Below, piece by piece: positions 16,602 to 24,815 of a stretch of 64,000 nt of DNA. The notes beneath the pieces were generated by a model. That model made no database searches, was not told the origin of the DNA, and was given only the letters and a program-made list of their open reading frames with translations. Source of the stretch: DATARH01 sp963734125 (GTDB lineage: Bacteria > Pseudomonadota > Alphaproteobacteria > ATCC43930 > CGMCC-115725). Position 1 is the stretch's first letter. Each line of letters begins with the position of its first letter. The stretch spans positions 1-64,000 of the forward strand of contig CAVTGB010000035.1 in NCBI GenBank assembly GCA_963734125.1. The letters are read 5' to 3'. The position numbers and the translations under genes were made by a program.

Positions 16602-17747
16602 CTGGAGCCGCTCGCCGTCTACATCCACTGGCCGTTCTGCCGGTCGAAATGCCCGTATTGCGACTTCAACAGCCATGTCCGGGAGGGGGTTGACGCGGCG
16701 CGCTGGACTGCCGCCCTCCTCACCGATCTCGAGCGCCAGGCCGCGCTCGCACGAGATCGCACCGTTACCTCGATCTTCTTTGGCGGCGGCACGCCGTCGT
16801 TGATGCCCCCCGAGACGGCGGCGGCGCTGATCGGGCGAGTGAACGCGCTGTGGCCGGTCGCGCCCGACCTCGAAGTGACGCTGGAGGCCAACCCCAATTC
16901 GGCCGAGGCCGCGCGCTTCGCCGGGTTTGCCGACGCGGGGGTCAACCGGTTGTCGCTCGGCATCCAGTCGCTCGATCCGCAGGCGCTGCGCTTCCTCGGC
17001 CGCGGCCACGACCGCAACGAGGCGATCGCGGCGATCGGCCTCGCCCACAACACCTTCACGCGGTATTCGTTCGACCTGATCTACGCCCGGCCCGGCCAGA
17101 GCCTCGCCGGGTGGGAAGCGGAGCTCGACGAGGCGCTGAGCCTTGCGGGCGACCATCTCTCGCTCTATCAGCTGACGATCGAGCCCGGCACCGCCTTTGG
17201 CAACCGGGCGGCCCGCGGCGAAGTGCTCGCCGCCGGCGAGGATGACGCGGCGGCGCTGTTCGAGGCGACGCATGTTCGGCTCGCCGCGGCCGGATTGCCG
17301 GCGTATGAGATTTCCAACCACGCAAGGCCCGGCGCCGAATGCCGCCACAACCTCGCCTATTGGCGGTACGACGATTATCTCGGCATCGGACCCGGCGCGC
17401 ACGGCCGGGTGACGCGGGCCGGCACCAAGATCGCGACCCGCCAGGCTCGCGCGCCGGAAGCCTGGCTCGCCGCGATCGAGGAGCGCGGCACGGCACTCGA
17501 CGAACAAACCCCGATAGCCCGCGCGGAAGCGATCGGCGAGATGCTGATGATGGGATTGCGCCTCACCGAGGGCGTCGCGCGCCACCGCCTCGAAACCTTG
17601 GCCGAGACGACGATCGAAGACTTGTTTTGTGACGCGCTGCCACCGCTGATCGACGGCGGGTTCCTGACGCTCGATCGAGACCGCCTCGCCGCCACCCAAG
17701 CCGGACGCCAGCGGCTCAACGCAGTGCTTGGCGCGCTGCTTGCCTAA
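16602..17747 (+). CDS. hemW: HemW-type radical SAM protein (coproporphyrinogen III oxidase-like)
   Basis: About 381 residues. HemW is a haem chaperone of the radical SAM superfamily related to HemN. The N-terminus EPLAVYIHWPFCRSKCPYCD carries the CX3CX2C cluster motif, followed by SIFFGGGTPSLMPPETAAAL, EVTLEANPNSAEAARF, GVNRLSLGIQSLDPQALRFL, FDLIYARPGQSLAGWEAEL and the C-terminal YLGIGPGAHGRV. The frame has a stop at 16587-16589 and no ATG, GTG or TTG before the conserved start. Initiation may be at CTG 16602, with the repeat's own GGGGTGAGGGG acting as ribosome site, or one base is missing. A start at ATG 16800 would lose the iron-sulfur motif. Confidence 0.85.
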   Translation: MEPLAVYIHWPFCRSKCPYCDFNSHVREGVDAARWTAALLTDLERQAALARDRTVTSIFFGGGTPSLMPPETAAALIGRVNALWPVAPDLEVTLEANPNSAEAARFAGFADAGVNRLSLGIQSLDPQALRFLGRGHDRNEAIAAIGLAHNTFTRYSFDLIYARPGQSLAGWEAELDEALSLAGDHLSLYQLTIEPGTAFGNRAARGEVLAAGEDDAAALFEATHVRLAAAGLPAYEISNHARPGAECRHNLAYWRYDDYLGIGPGAHGRVTRAGTKIATRQARAPEAWLAAIEERGTALDEQTPIARAEAIGEMLMMGLRLTEGVARHRLETLAETTIEDLFCDALPPLIDGGFLTLDRDRLAATQAGRQRLNAVLGALLA

Positions 17748-17758
17748 ATGCGACGGGT

Positions 17759-17780
17759 TTCCCCGGCGGCCGCTGGGGAA
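17759..17780. terminator. Hairpin between convergent hemW and lpoA-like genes
   Basis: ttccccggc and gctggggaa pair over nine positions (one G-T) around a ggcc loop. It sits exactly in the 39-bp gap between two convergent stops. No T-run follows, so it could be a weak or Rho-assisted bidirectional terminator. Confidence 0.45.
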
Positions 17781-17786
17781 CGCCGA

Positions 17787-19016
17787 TCAATAGGCGAAAT
17801 CCTGGAAATTCTGCGGCGCCGGGCTGACCGTGACATTGCCCTGAGGCTCGAGTTCGAGGACCGCGAGGCCGCGCTGCACCAGCCCTTGCGGGGTGAAGCG
17901 GAAGAGGCCATCGACCCCGCTGAACCCGCGCGGGTTGAGGATCGCCTCGCGCGAGAACGGGTCGGCGGCGCTCTCCCCCAAGACCGCGGCGAGCGCGGCG
18001 GCATCGAAAGCGAGCGAGGCGAGCCGCGGCGCCGGACGGCCATAGGTCTTCTGGAATCGGCTTTCGAACTCGCGGCGCGGCTCGGGAGGCGAGGCGGCAA
18101 ACCAGCCGCCATCGAGCGCCGGCTCGCCGGCAATCGAGGGATCGTCCCACAGCCCGCTGCCGAGAAGATGGACCTGCGCCGGATCGAGCCCGGCCGCCTG
18201 CAGCTGGTGCGCGATCTGTTTGAGCCGCGCCCCGCCCTCGGGCAGCAACAGCGCATCGAACGGCGCGCCCGCCGGCGACTGCTGCCCAGCGCCCTCGCCC
18301 TGCGACAACAGATGCTGGATCGACGCGGTGGGATCGGCCGCCCGCGGATCGAGGTACTCGGTCTTGACGACCGAGCCGCCGCTGGCGCTCACCGCCTCGC
18401 GCAGCGCATCGGCCATCAGATGGCCATAGGGCGAGTTGGGCGCCAGCGCGGCGAACCGGCCGAGCCCCTTGTCACGCGCGAACGAGACCTCGCGCACGAC
18501 CTCCTGGCGCGGCAGGAAACCCATCAGGAAGACATTGTCGCCGGCCAGCTGGGTGGCGGTCGAGAACGCGATGACGTTAATCTTTGCGTCGCGCGCAACC
18601 GGCTTCACGGCCTCGACTTCGGCGGCCAGGAGCGGCCCGAGGATCAGCTGCGCGCCGCCGGCTATGGCCGATTTGGCGGCGCTGCCGGCGCCCTCCGCGG
18701 TGCCGGCAGTGTCGCGCGGGATCAGCGTCAACTGCTCGCTGCTGGTGGTGAAGAGGGCAAGCTGCGCGGCCTCCAGCATCGCCTTGCCGAGATCGGCGTT
18801 GGCGCCCGAGAGGGGTACGAGCAGCGCCACCTTGACCGGGCCCGCGGTCGACGGCGACGGGCCTCCCGGCGGCAGCGGGCGCCCGGCCACAGAGGATGAT
18901 TGCGGCGGGCCCGCCGGTGCCGGTACCATCCGCCCGCCCCCGCAGGCGCTCAGCGCAAAGAGCAAGCCGAAAGCAAGCACGGTTGAGGCGAACCGCAGAA
19001 CACGCCAGTCGAGCAC
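17787..19016 (-). CDS. LpoA/LppC-like periplasmic lipoprotein (penicillin-binding-protein activator)
   Basis: 409 residues. The N-terminus (VLAFGLLFALSACGGG) is a lipoprotein signal with Cys at about residue 25. A proline/serine linker follows and then a type I periplasmic-binding fold (about 60-400): VKVALLVPLSGANADLGKAM, QLILGPLLAAEVEAVKPVAR, FAALAPNSPYGHLMADAL and LASLAFDAAALAAVLG. This matches the LppC/LpoA family, whose E. coli member activates PBP1A from the outer membrane. The TPR part of E. coli LpoA is absent, as usual in alphaproteobacteria. GTG 19016 is the start; divergent from rsmI, as in many proteobacteria. Confidence 0.85.
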   Translation of the reverse strand: MLDWRVLRFASTVLAFGLLFALSACGGGRMVPAPAGPPQSSSVAGRPLPPGGPSPSTAGPVKVALLVPLSGANADLGKAMLEAAQLALFTTSSEQLTLIPRDTAGTAEGAGSAAKSAIAGGAQLILGPLLAAEVEAVKPVARDAKINVIAFSTATQLAGDNVFLMGFLPRQEVVREVSFARDKGLGRFAALAPNSPYGHLMADALREAVSASGGSVVKTEYLDPRAADPTASIQHLLSQGEGAGQQSPAGAPFDALLLPEGGARLKQIAHQLQAAGLDPAQVHLLGSGLWDDPSIAGEPALDGGWFAASPPEPRREFESRFQKTYGRPAPRLASLAFDAAALAAVLGESAADPFSREAILNPRGFSGVDGLFRFTPQGLVQRGLAVLELEPQGNVTVSPAPQNFQDFAY

Positions 19017-19191
19017 GTAGGGCCTCCGGCAAGGGTGCGACTGCCGGCGCCGACCCTAACCATCGCCCCCCGTCAAGTAAACCCGCAGCGGGTCTATCCG
19101 GGCGTTCAACCTCGCCGCACTCAGCGGGCGCTGAACCGGTCTCGCCCGACGCTGCCACCGAGATTGCTGCCGGCAATCCTCGGGTCTGCGA

Positions 19192-20053
19192 ATGGACCCC
19201 CGGGCACGCGCTGGCTGCCGGCCTCCATCTCGTCGCGACGCCAATCGGCAATCTCGGCGATATTACGTTGCGCGCGCTGTGGGTACTGCGCAGCGTCGAC
19301 CGCATCTTGTGCGAGGACACCAGGGTCACCGCGCGCCTCCTCGCCCGCTACGGCATCGACAAGCCGCTCCTGCCCTATCACGACCACAACGCCGACCGGG
19401 TTCGCCCCGCCATCATCGAGGCGCTGCACCGCGGCGAAAGGCTGGCGCTTGTCACCGATGCCGGGACCCCGTTGGTTTCCGACCCCGGCTTCAAGCTGGT
19501 GCGCGCCGCGCTCGAGGCGGCGCTGCCGGTGACCGCGGCGCCCGGCCCGTCGGCGGCGCTGAGCGCGCTCGTTCTCTCGGGGCTGCCGCCCGACATCTTT
19601 CTGTTCGCCGGGTTCCTGCCGTCGCGCTCGCCGGCGCGGCGGCGCGCTCTGGCGAATTGGCGTGATCTGGCGGCGACGCTGATCTTCTTCGAGGGGCGCT
19701 CGCGCCTCGCCGCCTCACTCGCCGACATTGCCGAGATCCTCGGCGAACGCAACGCCGCGGTCGCCCGCGAGCTGACCAAGCTGCATGAGGAAATCCGCCG
19801 CGGGCGCCTCGGCGCCCTGGCCGAGCATTATCGCAGCGCCGGCGCCCCGCGCGGCGAAGTGGTGATCATCGTCGGGCCGCCGGACGCGGCCACACCCGCC
19901 ACCGCATCCGACCTCGATCAGCGGCTGCGCACGCTCTTGGTCGGGCACAGCCTGCGCGATGCCGTGGCGCGGCTGGCCGCCGATACCGGCATCGCCCGGC
20001 GCACGCTTTACGAGCGCGCGCTCGAGTTGCAGGAGGGCGATCGATCGCGATGA
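19192..20053 (+). CDS. rsmI: 16S rRNA (cytidine-1402-2'-O)-methyltransferase RsmI
   Basis: About 285 residues. SAM-dependent 2'-O-methylation of C1402 in 16S rRNA. Motifs: LHLVATPIGNLGDITLRALW, LCEDTRVTARLLARYGI, LVTDAGTPLVSDPGFKLVRA and AAPGPSAALSALVLSGLP. The conserved frame has no ATG, GTG or TTG in the space left by the divergent lpoA-like gene. ATG 19192 becomes a sensible start (MDPGHALAAGL...) if the C5 run at 19197-19201 is really C4, and the length is one over a multiple of three as that predicts. Otherwise initiation is at a non-standard codon near 19211. The stop overlaps yraN (ATGA). Confidence 0.85.
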
Positions 20054-20433
20054 GAGGTGCGCCCGGCGACCGGTCGAAGCGCCAGCGGGCCCGGCGACGC
20101 GGCGCCTTTGCCGAACTTCTGTGCCGTTGGCATTTGCGGCTGCGCGGCTGGCGGATCGTCGCCTGCGACTGGCGCTGCCCATCGGGCGAAATCGACATCC
20201 TGGCCCGCCGCGGCGGCGTCCTCGCGATCATCGAAGTGAAGTCGCGGCGCGATCTCGCCAGCGCCGCCCAGTCGGTGCTGCCGCGCCAGCGCCGCCGCAT
20301 CGCCCGCGCCGCCACCGCCTTTCTGGTGATGCGGCCGGATCTTGCGGAGTTGGTGTTGCGATTCGACGTGATGCTGGTCGCGCCGCCGCGCGCGCCCAGG
20401 CATCTGCCGGACGCCTGGCGCATCGAGAGCTGA
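20050..20433 (+). CDS. YraN family (UPF0102) endonuclease-like protein
   Basis: 127 residues. The UPF0102 fold is related to Holliday-junction resolvases. The core is FAELLCRWHLRLRGWRIVAC, then SGEIDILARRGGVLAIIEVK with the D...E-x-K type catalytic residues, then VLPRQRRRIARAATAFL. The function in vivo is not settled. ATG overlaps the rsmI stop by 4 nt, the usual rsmI-yraN arrangement. The N-terminus is rich in Arg/Lys. Confidence 0.88.
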   Translation: MRGAPGDRSKRQRARRRGAFAELLCRWHLRLRGWRIVACDWRCPSGEIDILARRGGVLAIIEVKSRRDLASAAQSVLPRQRRRIARAATAFLVMRPDLAELVLRFDVMLVAPPRAPRHLPDAWRIES

Positions 20434-20636
20434 GCCCGCCCGCCGCCTGCCCCGCCCGACGCCGCCGCCGCCGAATGCCAAGCCCTTGATGCTGCGGAAG
20501 GTTCGCCGGCGCCGCTGGGTGAGGTCGAAACCGGGTGGCGAATCGTCCCGAAGTGTGGCGCCCGCGGCTCTCGCCCACTCTTGGCGCGGTTCCGCGAAAA
20601 TCCCACAATGCGGCGACACTGTTGCCTGGGGGGATC

Positions 20637-21347
20637 ATGGCACGGCTTCACTCCATTACGGTTCTGGCCCGTGTGGCAGCGCTGGCGATCGCGCTCCCAT
20701 TGACGCTCGGCGGCTGCGTTGGAGCGCTCGTTGTCGGCGGCCTGGGGATCGCCGCCGGTGGCGGCTATGCCGCGGCGCAGGAACGCGGCGTCAACGGCTC
20801 GGTCGATGATTTTACGGTCAAGAGCAATATCGAGACCGGGCTGATGCAAGCGCAGCTGGAGGTCGACGGAGGGATCGAGGCTACCGTCTACGACGGCCGC
20901 GTGCTGTTGACCGGACGGGTTCCGAGCCAGGCGACAAAAGTCGCCGCCGAGCAGGTCGCCGGCAAGATCCAGGGCGTCCGCGCGCTTTACAACGAGATCG
21001 AGGTGGCGCCGTCCGAAGGGGTCTGGGACGACGCCAACGACGCCAGGATCACCGCGCAGTTGCGCTCGCAACTCGTCTTCGATCCCGATGTCCGGTCGAT
21101 CAACTATACGATCGATACGACGAACGGATCGGTATACCTGATCGGCTCGGCGCGCTCGCAGGCCGAGCTTGACCGCGCCAACCAGATCGCGCGCTATGTG
21201 CCGGGCGTCAAGCGGGTGGTCTCCTATGTCGAGATCCGCGGCGGCGCGCCGGTCGCGGCGATGCCGGCGCCGCCCGTATCGGCAGGCCCGGGACCGACGG
21301 GTCCGAGTGCGGCGCCGCAGGGTTCGATCGAGGTGCAGAAGCTGTAA
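20637..21347 (+). CDS. BON-domain lipoprotein (OsmY/DolP-like)
   Basis: 236 residues from ATG 20637. The signal peptide ends in the lipobox LTLGGC (C27), so it is probably anchored in the outer membrane. It has two BON domains, at about 55-120 (DDFTVKSNIETGLMQAQLEV, GVRALYNEIEVA) and about 130-200 (ITAQLRSQLVFDPDVRSINY, GVKRVVSYVEI). The tail is proline/alanine-rich. The arrangement matches DolP (YraP), an envelope-integrity lipoprotein that is also near yraN-rsmI-lpoA in E. coli. That shared neighbourhood supports the assignment. Confidence 0.85.
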   Translation: MARLHSITVLARVAALAIALPLTLGGCVGALVVGGLGIAAGGGYAAAQERGVNGSVDDFTVKSNIETGLMQAQLEVDGGIEATVYDGRVLLTGRVPSQATKVAAEQVAGKIQGVRALYNEIEVAPSEGVWDDANDARITAQLRSQLVFDPDVRSINYTIDTTNGSVYLIGSARSQAELDRANQIARYVPGVKRVVSYVEIRGGAPVAAMPAPPVSAGPGPTGPSAAPQGSIEVQKL

Positions 21348-21362
21348 TGTCCCGCCGCTGAG

Positions 21363-22209
21363 ATGAGCGAACTGCCAGACGCCTTCGATCCGGAAGAATG
21401 CGCGCGCTATCTGCGCGAACTCGCCGCATTGCCCCCGCAGATCCTGCCGATCGCCGAGGCGGCGCTGGCGCTTGCCTCCTACGAGCGGCCGCGCGTCGGC
21501 CTGCTTCGCTACCGCCAGCACCTCCAGACGATCGCCCGCGATGTCGGCCGGCACAGCGGCGCCGCGGGCGACCTCGCGGCGCGCGCCCGGCGCTCAACGA
21601 GATCATCCTCCTCAAATACGGCTATAGCGGCGACGAACTGACCTATGACGATCTGCAGAACGCCAATCTGATGCGGGTCGTCGATCGCCGCAAAGGCCTG
21701 CCGGTGGCGCTCGGCATCCTTTACCTGCACGCGGCGCGGGCGCAGGGATGGGACAGTGTCGGCCTCGGCTTTCCCGGACATTTCCTGGTGCGGCTGACCG
21801 ATGGCGCCGAGCGGCTGATCCTCGACCCGTTTCACGGCGGCCGGGTGTGTGACGCGGTGGCTTTGCGCGAACTCTTGAAGGCGATGGCGGGCCAGGAGGT
21901 CGAGCTGGCGCCCGAACACTACGCCCCGGTCGCCGACCGCGACGTGCTGCTGCGCCTGCAGAACAATGTGAAATCGCGGCTGCTGCAGGCCGGCCGGCAT
22001 GAACAGGCGCTGCGCGTCGTCGAGACGATGTTGCTGTTGGCGCCCGATCTGGCCGAGCTTTGGCACGAGGCGGGGCTCCTCAACGCGCGGCTCGGCAACT
22101 GCGCGCCGGGGCGAACGCGCTCGAACAGTTCATCCTCCGCGCCCCCGAAGGCAGCGCGCGCCACCAGGCCGCCGCGATCCTTCAGCAGCTCAAGTCGAAG
22201 CTGAACTGA
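21363..22209 (+). pseudogene. SirB1/transglutaminase-like TPR protein, two frameshifts
   Basis: SirB1-family protein of about 282 residues. Frame 1 gives MSELPDAFDPEECARYLREL to about 21590. Frame 2 gives LNEIILLKYGYSGDELTYDD, RKGLPVALGILYLHAARAQG and GFPGHFLVRLTDGAERLILD, with the Cys-less transglutaminase-like core, then a TPR-like end (LQAGRHEQALRVVETMLLLA). Frame 3 gives AGANALEQFILRAPEGSARH to TGA 22207. Two single-base losses (near 21590 and 22105) would explain both changes, and the total length fits. Function of the family is uncertain. Confidence 0.75.
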
Positions 22210-22337
22210 AGCCATTCAGAAGAGGCGGGCGAAGAAGCGCGCGGCGGCGAGCGGCCTGGCGGCCGGCGCTGTTTGATCGGCTGGGCGGGAATGGTAGCTT
22301 CCCACCAGCTGCGCCACAAAGAATTTGGAGAATATCG

Positions 22338-23141
22338 ATGGACGTCGTCGAAACCGAGGACCACGGACAGATCCTTGTGGTGCGGATGAACCGGCCCGAG
22401 CGGCTGAATGCGCTCAGCCAGGAAATGCGCACGCGCCTCGCCGAAACCTGGACCGAATTCCGCCGCAGCGACCGTTTCGAAGTGGCGATATTTACCGGAG
22501 CGGGGCGCGGCTTCTGCGCCGGCGAAGACATGAAAGAATCGCTGGCGCGCGGCACGCCCGGCGGCAGCCGCCCGGCGATCCCCGACCCGTTCATGACCGG
22601 GGACCTCGAAAAGCCGGTGATCGCGGCGGTCAACGGGTTTGCGATGGGCGGCGGCTTCATGCTGGTCGAGCGCTGCGACCTGCGGTGCGCGGTGAAGGGC
22701 GCGGTGTTCGAGGTCTCCGAAGCCAAGCGTTGGCTGGTCGGCGGCTACAATCACGGGCACATCGCCAATCTGCCCTATCCGATCGCGATGGAGATGGCGC
22801 TGGGCTTTCGTTTCACCGCCGAGCGGTTTTACGAGCTCGGCTTCCTCAACCGGCTGGTCGAGCCCGACCAGTTGATCCCGGCGGCCCTGGCGATGGGCGA
22901 ACATCTGCTGACGCTGCCGCCGGCCTCGCGGGTCAACACGGTACACATGATGCGGCAGATGCGTCCGCGGCCGGCGCCGGAGATGGGGCGGCTGGCGGCG
23001 GCGCTGCACGAACACGGCGCCAAGAGCGACCTGATTGAGTCGCGCGCCGCGTTTGCCGAGAGGCGGCGGCCCAATTTCAAGGGCTGGGACGACCCGGCCG
23101 ACCGCTACCGGCTGCCGAGCCTCGACACGGCGAAAGGCTGA
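22338..23141 (+). CDS. Enoyl-CoA hydratase/isomerase family protein
   Basis: 267 residues from ATG 22338. Crotonase fold: VVRMNRPERLNALSQEMRTR, the first oxyanion-hole block AIFTGAGRGFCAGEDMKES, and the second block KPVIAAVNGFAMGGGFMLVE. The position that is usually a catalytic glutamate shows AKRWLVGGYNHGHIANLPY, so activity as a simple hydratase is uncertain. The C-terminal helices carry MMRQMRPRP and FAERRRPNFKGWDDPADRYR. Substrate unknown. The next gene begins 5 nt after its stop. Confidence 0.85.
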   Translation: MDVVETEDHGQILVVRMNRPERLNALSQEMRTRLAETWTEFRRSDRFEVAIFTGAGRGFCAGEDMKESLARGTPGGSRPAIPDPFMTGDLEKPVIAAVNGFAMGGGFMLVERCDLRCAVKGAVFEVSEAKRWLVGGYNHGHIANLPYPIAMEMALGFRFTAERFYELGFLNRLVEPDQLIPAALAMGEHLLTLPPASRVNTVHMMRQMRPRPAPEMGRLAAALHEHGAKSDLIESRAAFAERRRPNFKGWDDPADRYRLPSLDTAKG

Positions 23142-23146
23142 GCACC

Positions 23147-23415
23147 TTGCCGACGATCGTCTTCACGCGCCAGTTGCAGCGCTTCCTCGAGGCGCCGAGC
23201 GCCACCGTCGAAGGTGCGACGCTGTGTGACGCGCTGGCCGCGGTGTTCGCCTCGCGCCCGGCGCTGCGCGGCTATGTGCTCGACGATCAGGGGGCGCTGC
23301 GCCGCCACGTCGCGGTCTACGTCAACGGCCGACCGGCGAGGGATCGCGTGCGGCTGGGCGATCAGTCGGCCCCGACGACGAGATTTACGTGTTCCAGGCG
23401 CTGTCCGGCGGCTGA
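23147..23415 (+). pseudogene. MoaD/ThiS-like small ubiquitin-fold protein, one frameshift
   Basis: About 90 residues from TTG 23147 (PTIVFTRQLQRFLEAPSATV, LCDALAAVFASRPALRGYVL, HVAVYVNGRPARDRVRL). The frame then changes near 23366, where one base seems to be missing, and ends in the diagnostic PDDEIYVFQALSGG. The C-terminal Gly-Gly is what MoaD, ThiS and archaeal SAMP proteins use for adenylation and sulfur or protein transfer. No moaE, moeB or thi gene is adjacent. It is followed 11 nt later by an Asp-box propeller protein, a pairing that probably marks a functional unit. Confidence 0.75.
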
Positions 23416-23426
23416 CGGAGGCGGGG

Positions 23427-24536
23427 ATGTCAGACGTGCTCCATGTCGGGACCCGCAAGGGTCTATTCGAACTCGCGCGCCGTGACGGCGGGTGGGACAT
23501 CGTCGATGCGCATTTTCTCGGCGATCCGGTGTCGGCGGTGCTGGCCGAGGCCGACGGCACGGTTTTGGCCGCGCTCGATCTCGGTCATTTCGGCGCCAAG
23601 CTGTGGCGGCGCGATCCGAATTCCAGAACCGGGGCTGGGGCGTGGCGCGAGACGGCGGTCCCGGTGTTTCCGCCGAAGCCGGCGGACGACCAAGACGACC
23701 CCCATCCCTGGTCGCTCGGCAGGATCTGGGCGCTCGAAGCGGGCGGCGTCGCCGGGCGTCTGTGGGCGGGCACAATGCCGGGCGGATTGTTCCGCTCCGA
23801 TGACGGCGGCGCGTCCTGGGTGCTGAACGAGGCGCTGTGGCGGATGCCCGAGCGGCGGCAGTGGATGGGCGTCGCCGGCGGCGAGCAGCCCGGAATCAAT
23901 TCGGTGCTGGTCGACCCGCGCAACCCGGCCGATATCCGCATCGGCGTGTCGACCGCGGGAATGTGGGCGAGCAGCGATGACGGCGCCTCGTGGCGCAACA
24001 TCAACCACGGGATGTACAACGAATACCTGCCGCCGGAGCTGCGCGGCGACCCGATCGCGCAGGACATCCACCGGCTGGCGCACTGTGCGGCCCATCCCGA
24101 CATCGTATGGTGCCAGCACCATAACGGCGTCTTCCGGTCAGAGGATGGCGGCGCCAATTGGCATGAGTTGACCGCGATCCGCCCGGCGAAATTCGGCTTT
24201 GCCGTCGCCGCCCATCCGCGCGACCCCGATACTGCTTGGTTCGTGCCGGCGACCAAGGACGAGCGGCGCATCCCGGTCGACGCCAGGGTGGTCGTTGCGC
24301 GCACCTGCGACGGCGGCCGCAGCTTTACCGTGCTGAACCGGGGTCTGCCGCAACGCCACGCCTACGATCTGGTGTGGCGCCACGCGCTCGCGGTCGACGA
24401 CAGCGGCGAGCGTCTCGCCTTCGGCTCGACCAGCGGCGGGCTGTGGATCTCGGAGGATGGCGGCGACAGCTGGACGATGCTCGACGCGCGGTTGCCGCCG
24501 ATCGCGGTGGTGCGCTTTGCGTCGGCGGTTGGTTGA
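23427..24536 (+). CDS. Asp-box (BNR/sialidase-like) beta-propeller protein
   Basis: 369 residues from ATG 23427. Repeated Asp-box motifs (S-x-D-x-G-x-x-W) mark propeller blades: LFRSDDGGASWVLNE, ASSDDGASWRNI, FRSEDGGANWHEL, TCDGGRSFTVL and ISEDGGDSWTML. It starts VLHVGTRKGLFELARRDGGW. There is no signal peptide, so it is probably cytoplasmic and not a classical secreted sialidase. The sialidase catalytic Arg triad and Tyr cannot be identified. It directly follows the MoaD-like gene and is probably co-transcribed with it. Function unknown. Confidence 0.8.
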   Translation: MSDVLHVGTRKGLFELARRDGGWDIVDAHFLGDPVSAVLAEADGTVLAALDLGHFGAKLWRRDPNSRTGAGAWRETAVPVFPPKPADDQDDPHPWSLGRIWALEAGGVAGRLWAGTMPGGLFRSDDGGASWVLNEALWRMPERRQWMGVAGGEQPGINSVLVDPRNPADIRIGVSTAGMWASSDDGASWRNINHGMYNEYLPPELRGDPIAQDIHRLAHCAAHPDIVWCQHHNGVFRSEDGGANWHELTAIRPAKFGFAVAAHPRDPDTAWFVPATKDERRIPVDARVVVARTCDGGRSFTVLNRGLPQRHAYDLVWRHALAVDDSGERLAFGSTSGGLWISEDGGDSWTMLDARLPPIAVVRFASAVG

Positions 24537-24617
24537 CAGGACACGACAAGACTGGCGGCGGGTTTGCGTCGGGAGGTATTGTAGGCGATCGAGACAGCCG
24601 CCAGGGGAGACCCGATC

Positions 24618-24815
24618 ATGCCAGCCGATATCGCCGACGAGGCGCTCGACTTTCTGCTGCGGCGCGCCGGCCTCGACTTGGCCGACGCGGAAAAGGCCGA
24701 GCTGAAAGAGGTCTATGCCAACATCGTCCGGATGGCCGAGCGCGTGCGCCAGCCGCGTGGCCGGATGGCCGAGCTAGCGCATGTCTTCAACTTCACCGAG
24801 GATGATGTGGCATGA
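24618..24815 (+). CDS. AtzG-like small protein (DUF4089)
   Basis: 65 residues, all helical: DEALDFLLRRAGLDLADAEK, ELKEVYANIVRMAERVRQPR, ELAHVFNFTEDD. This matches AtzG-like proteins, which form a complex with AtzE-type amidases in the way GatC accompanies GatA. ATG 24618 follows ccaggggaga. Its stop overlaps the start of the amidase gene (ATGA), which supports joint synthesis of the two subunits. Confidence 0.82.
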   Translation: MPADIADEALDFLLRRAGLDLADAEKAELKEVYANIVRMAERVRQPRGRMAELAHVFNFTEDDVA

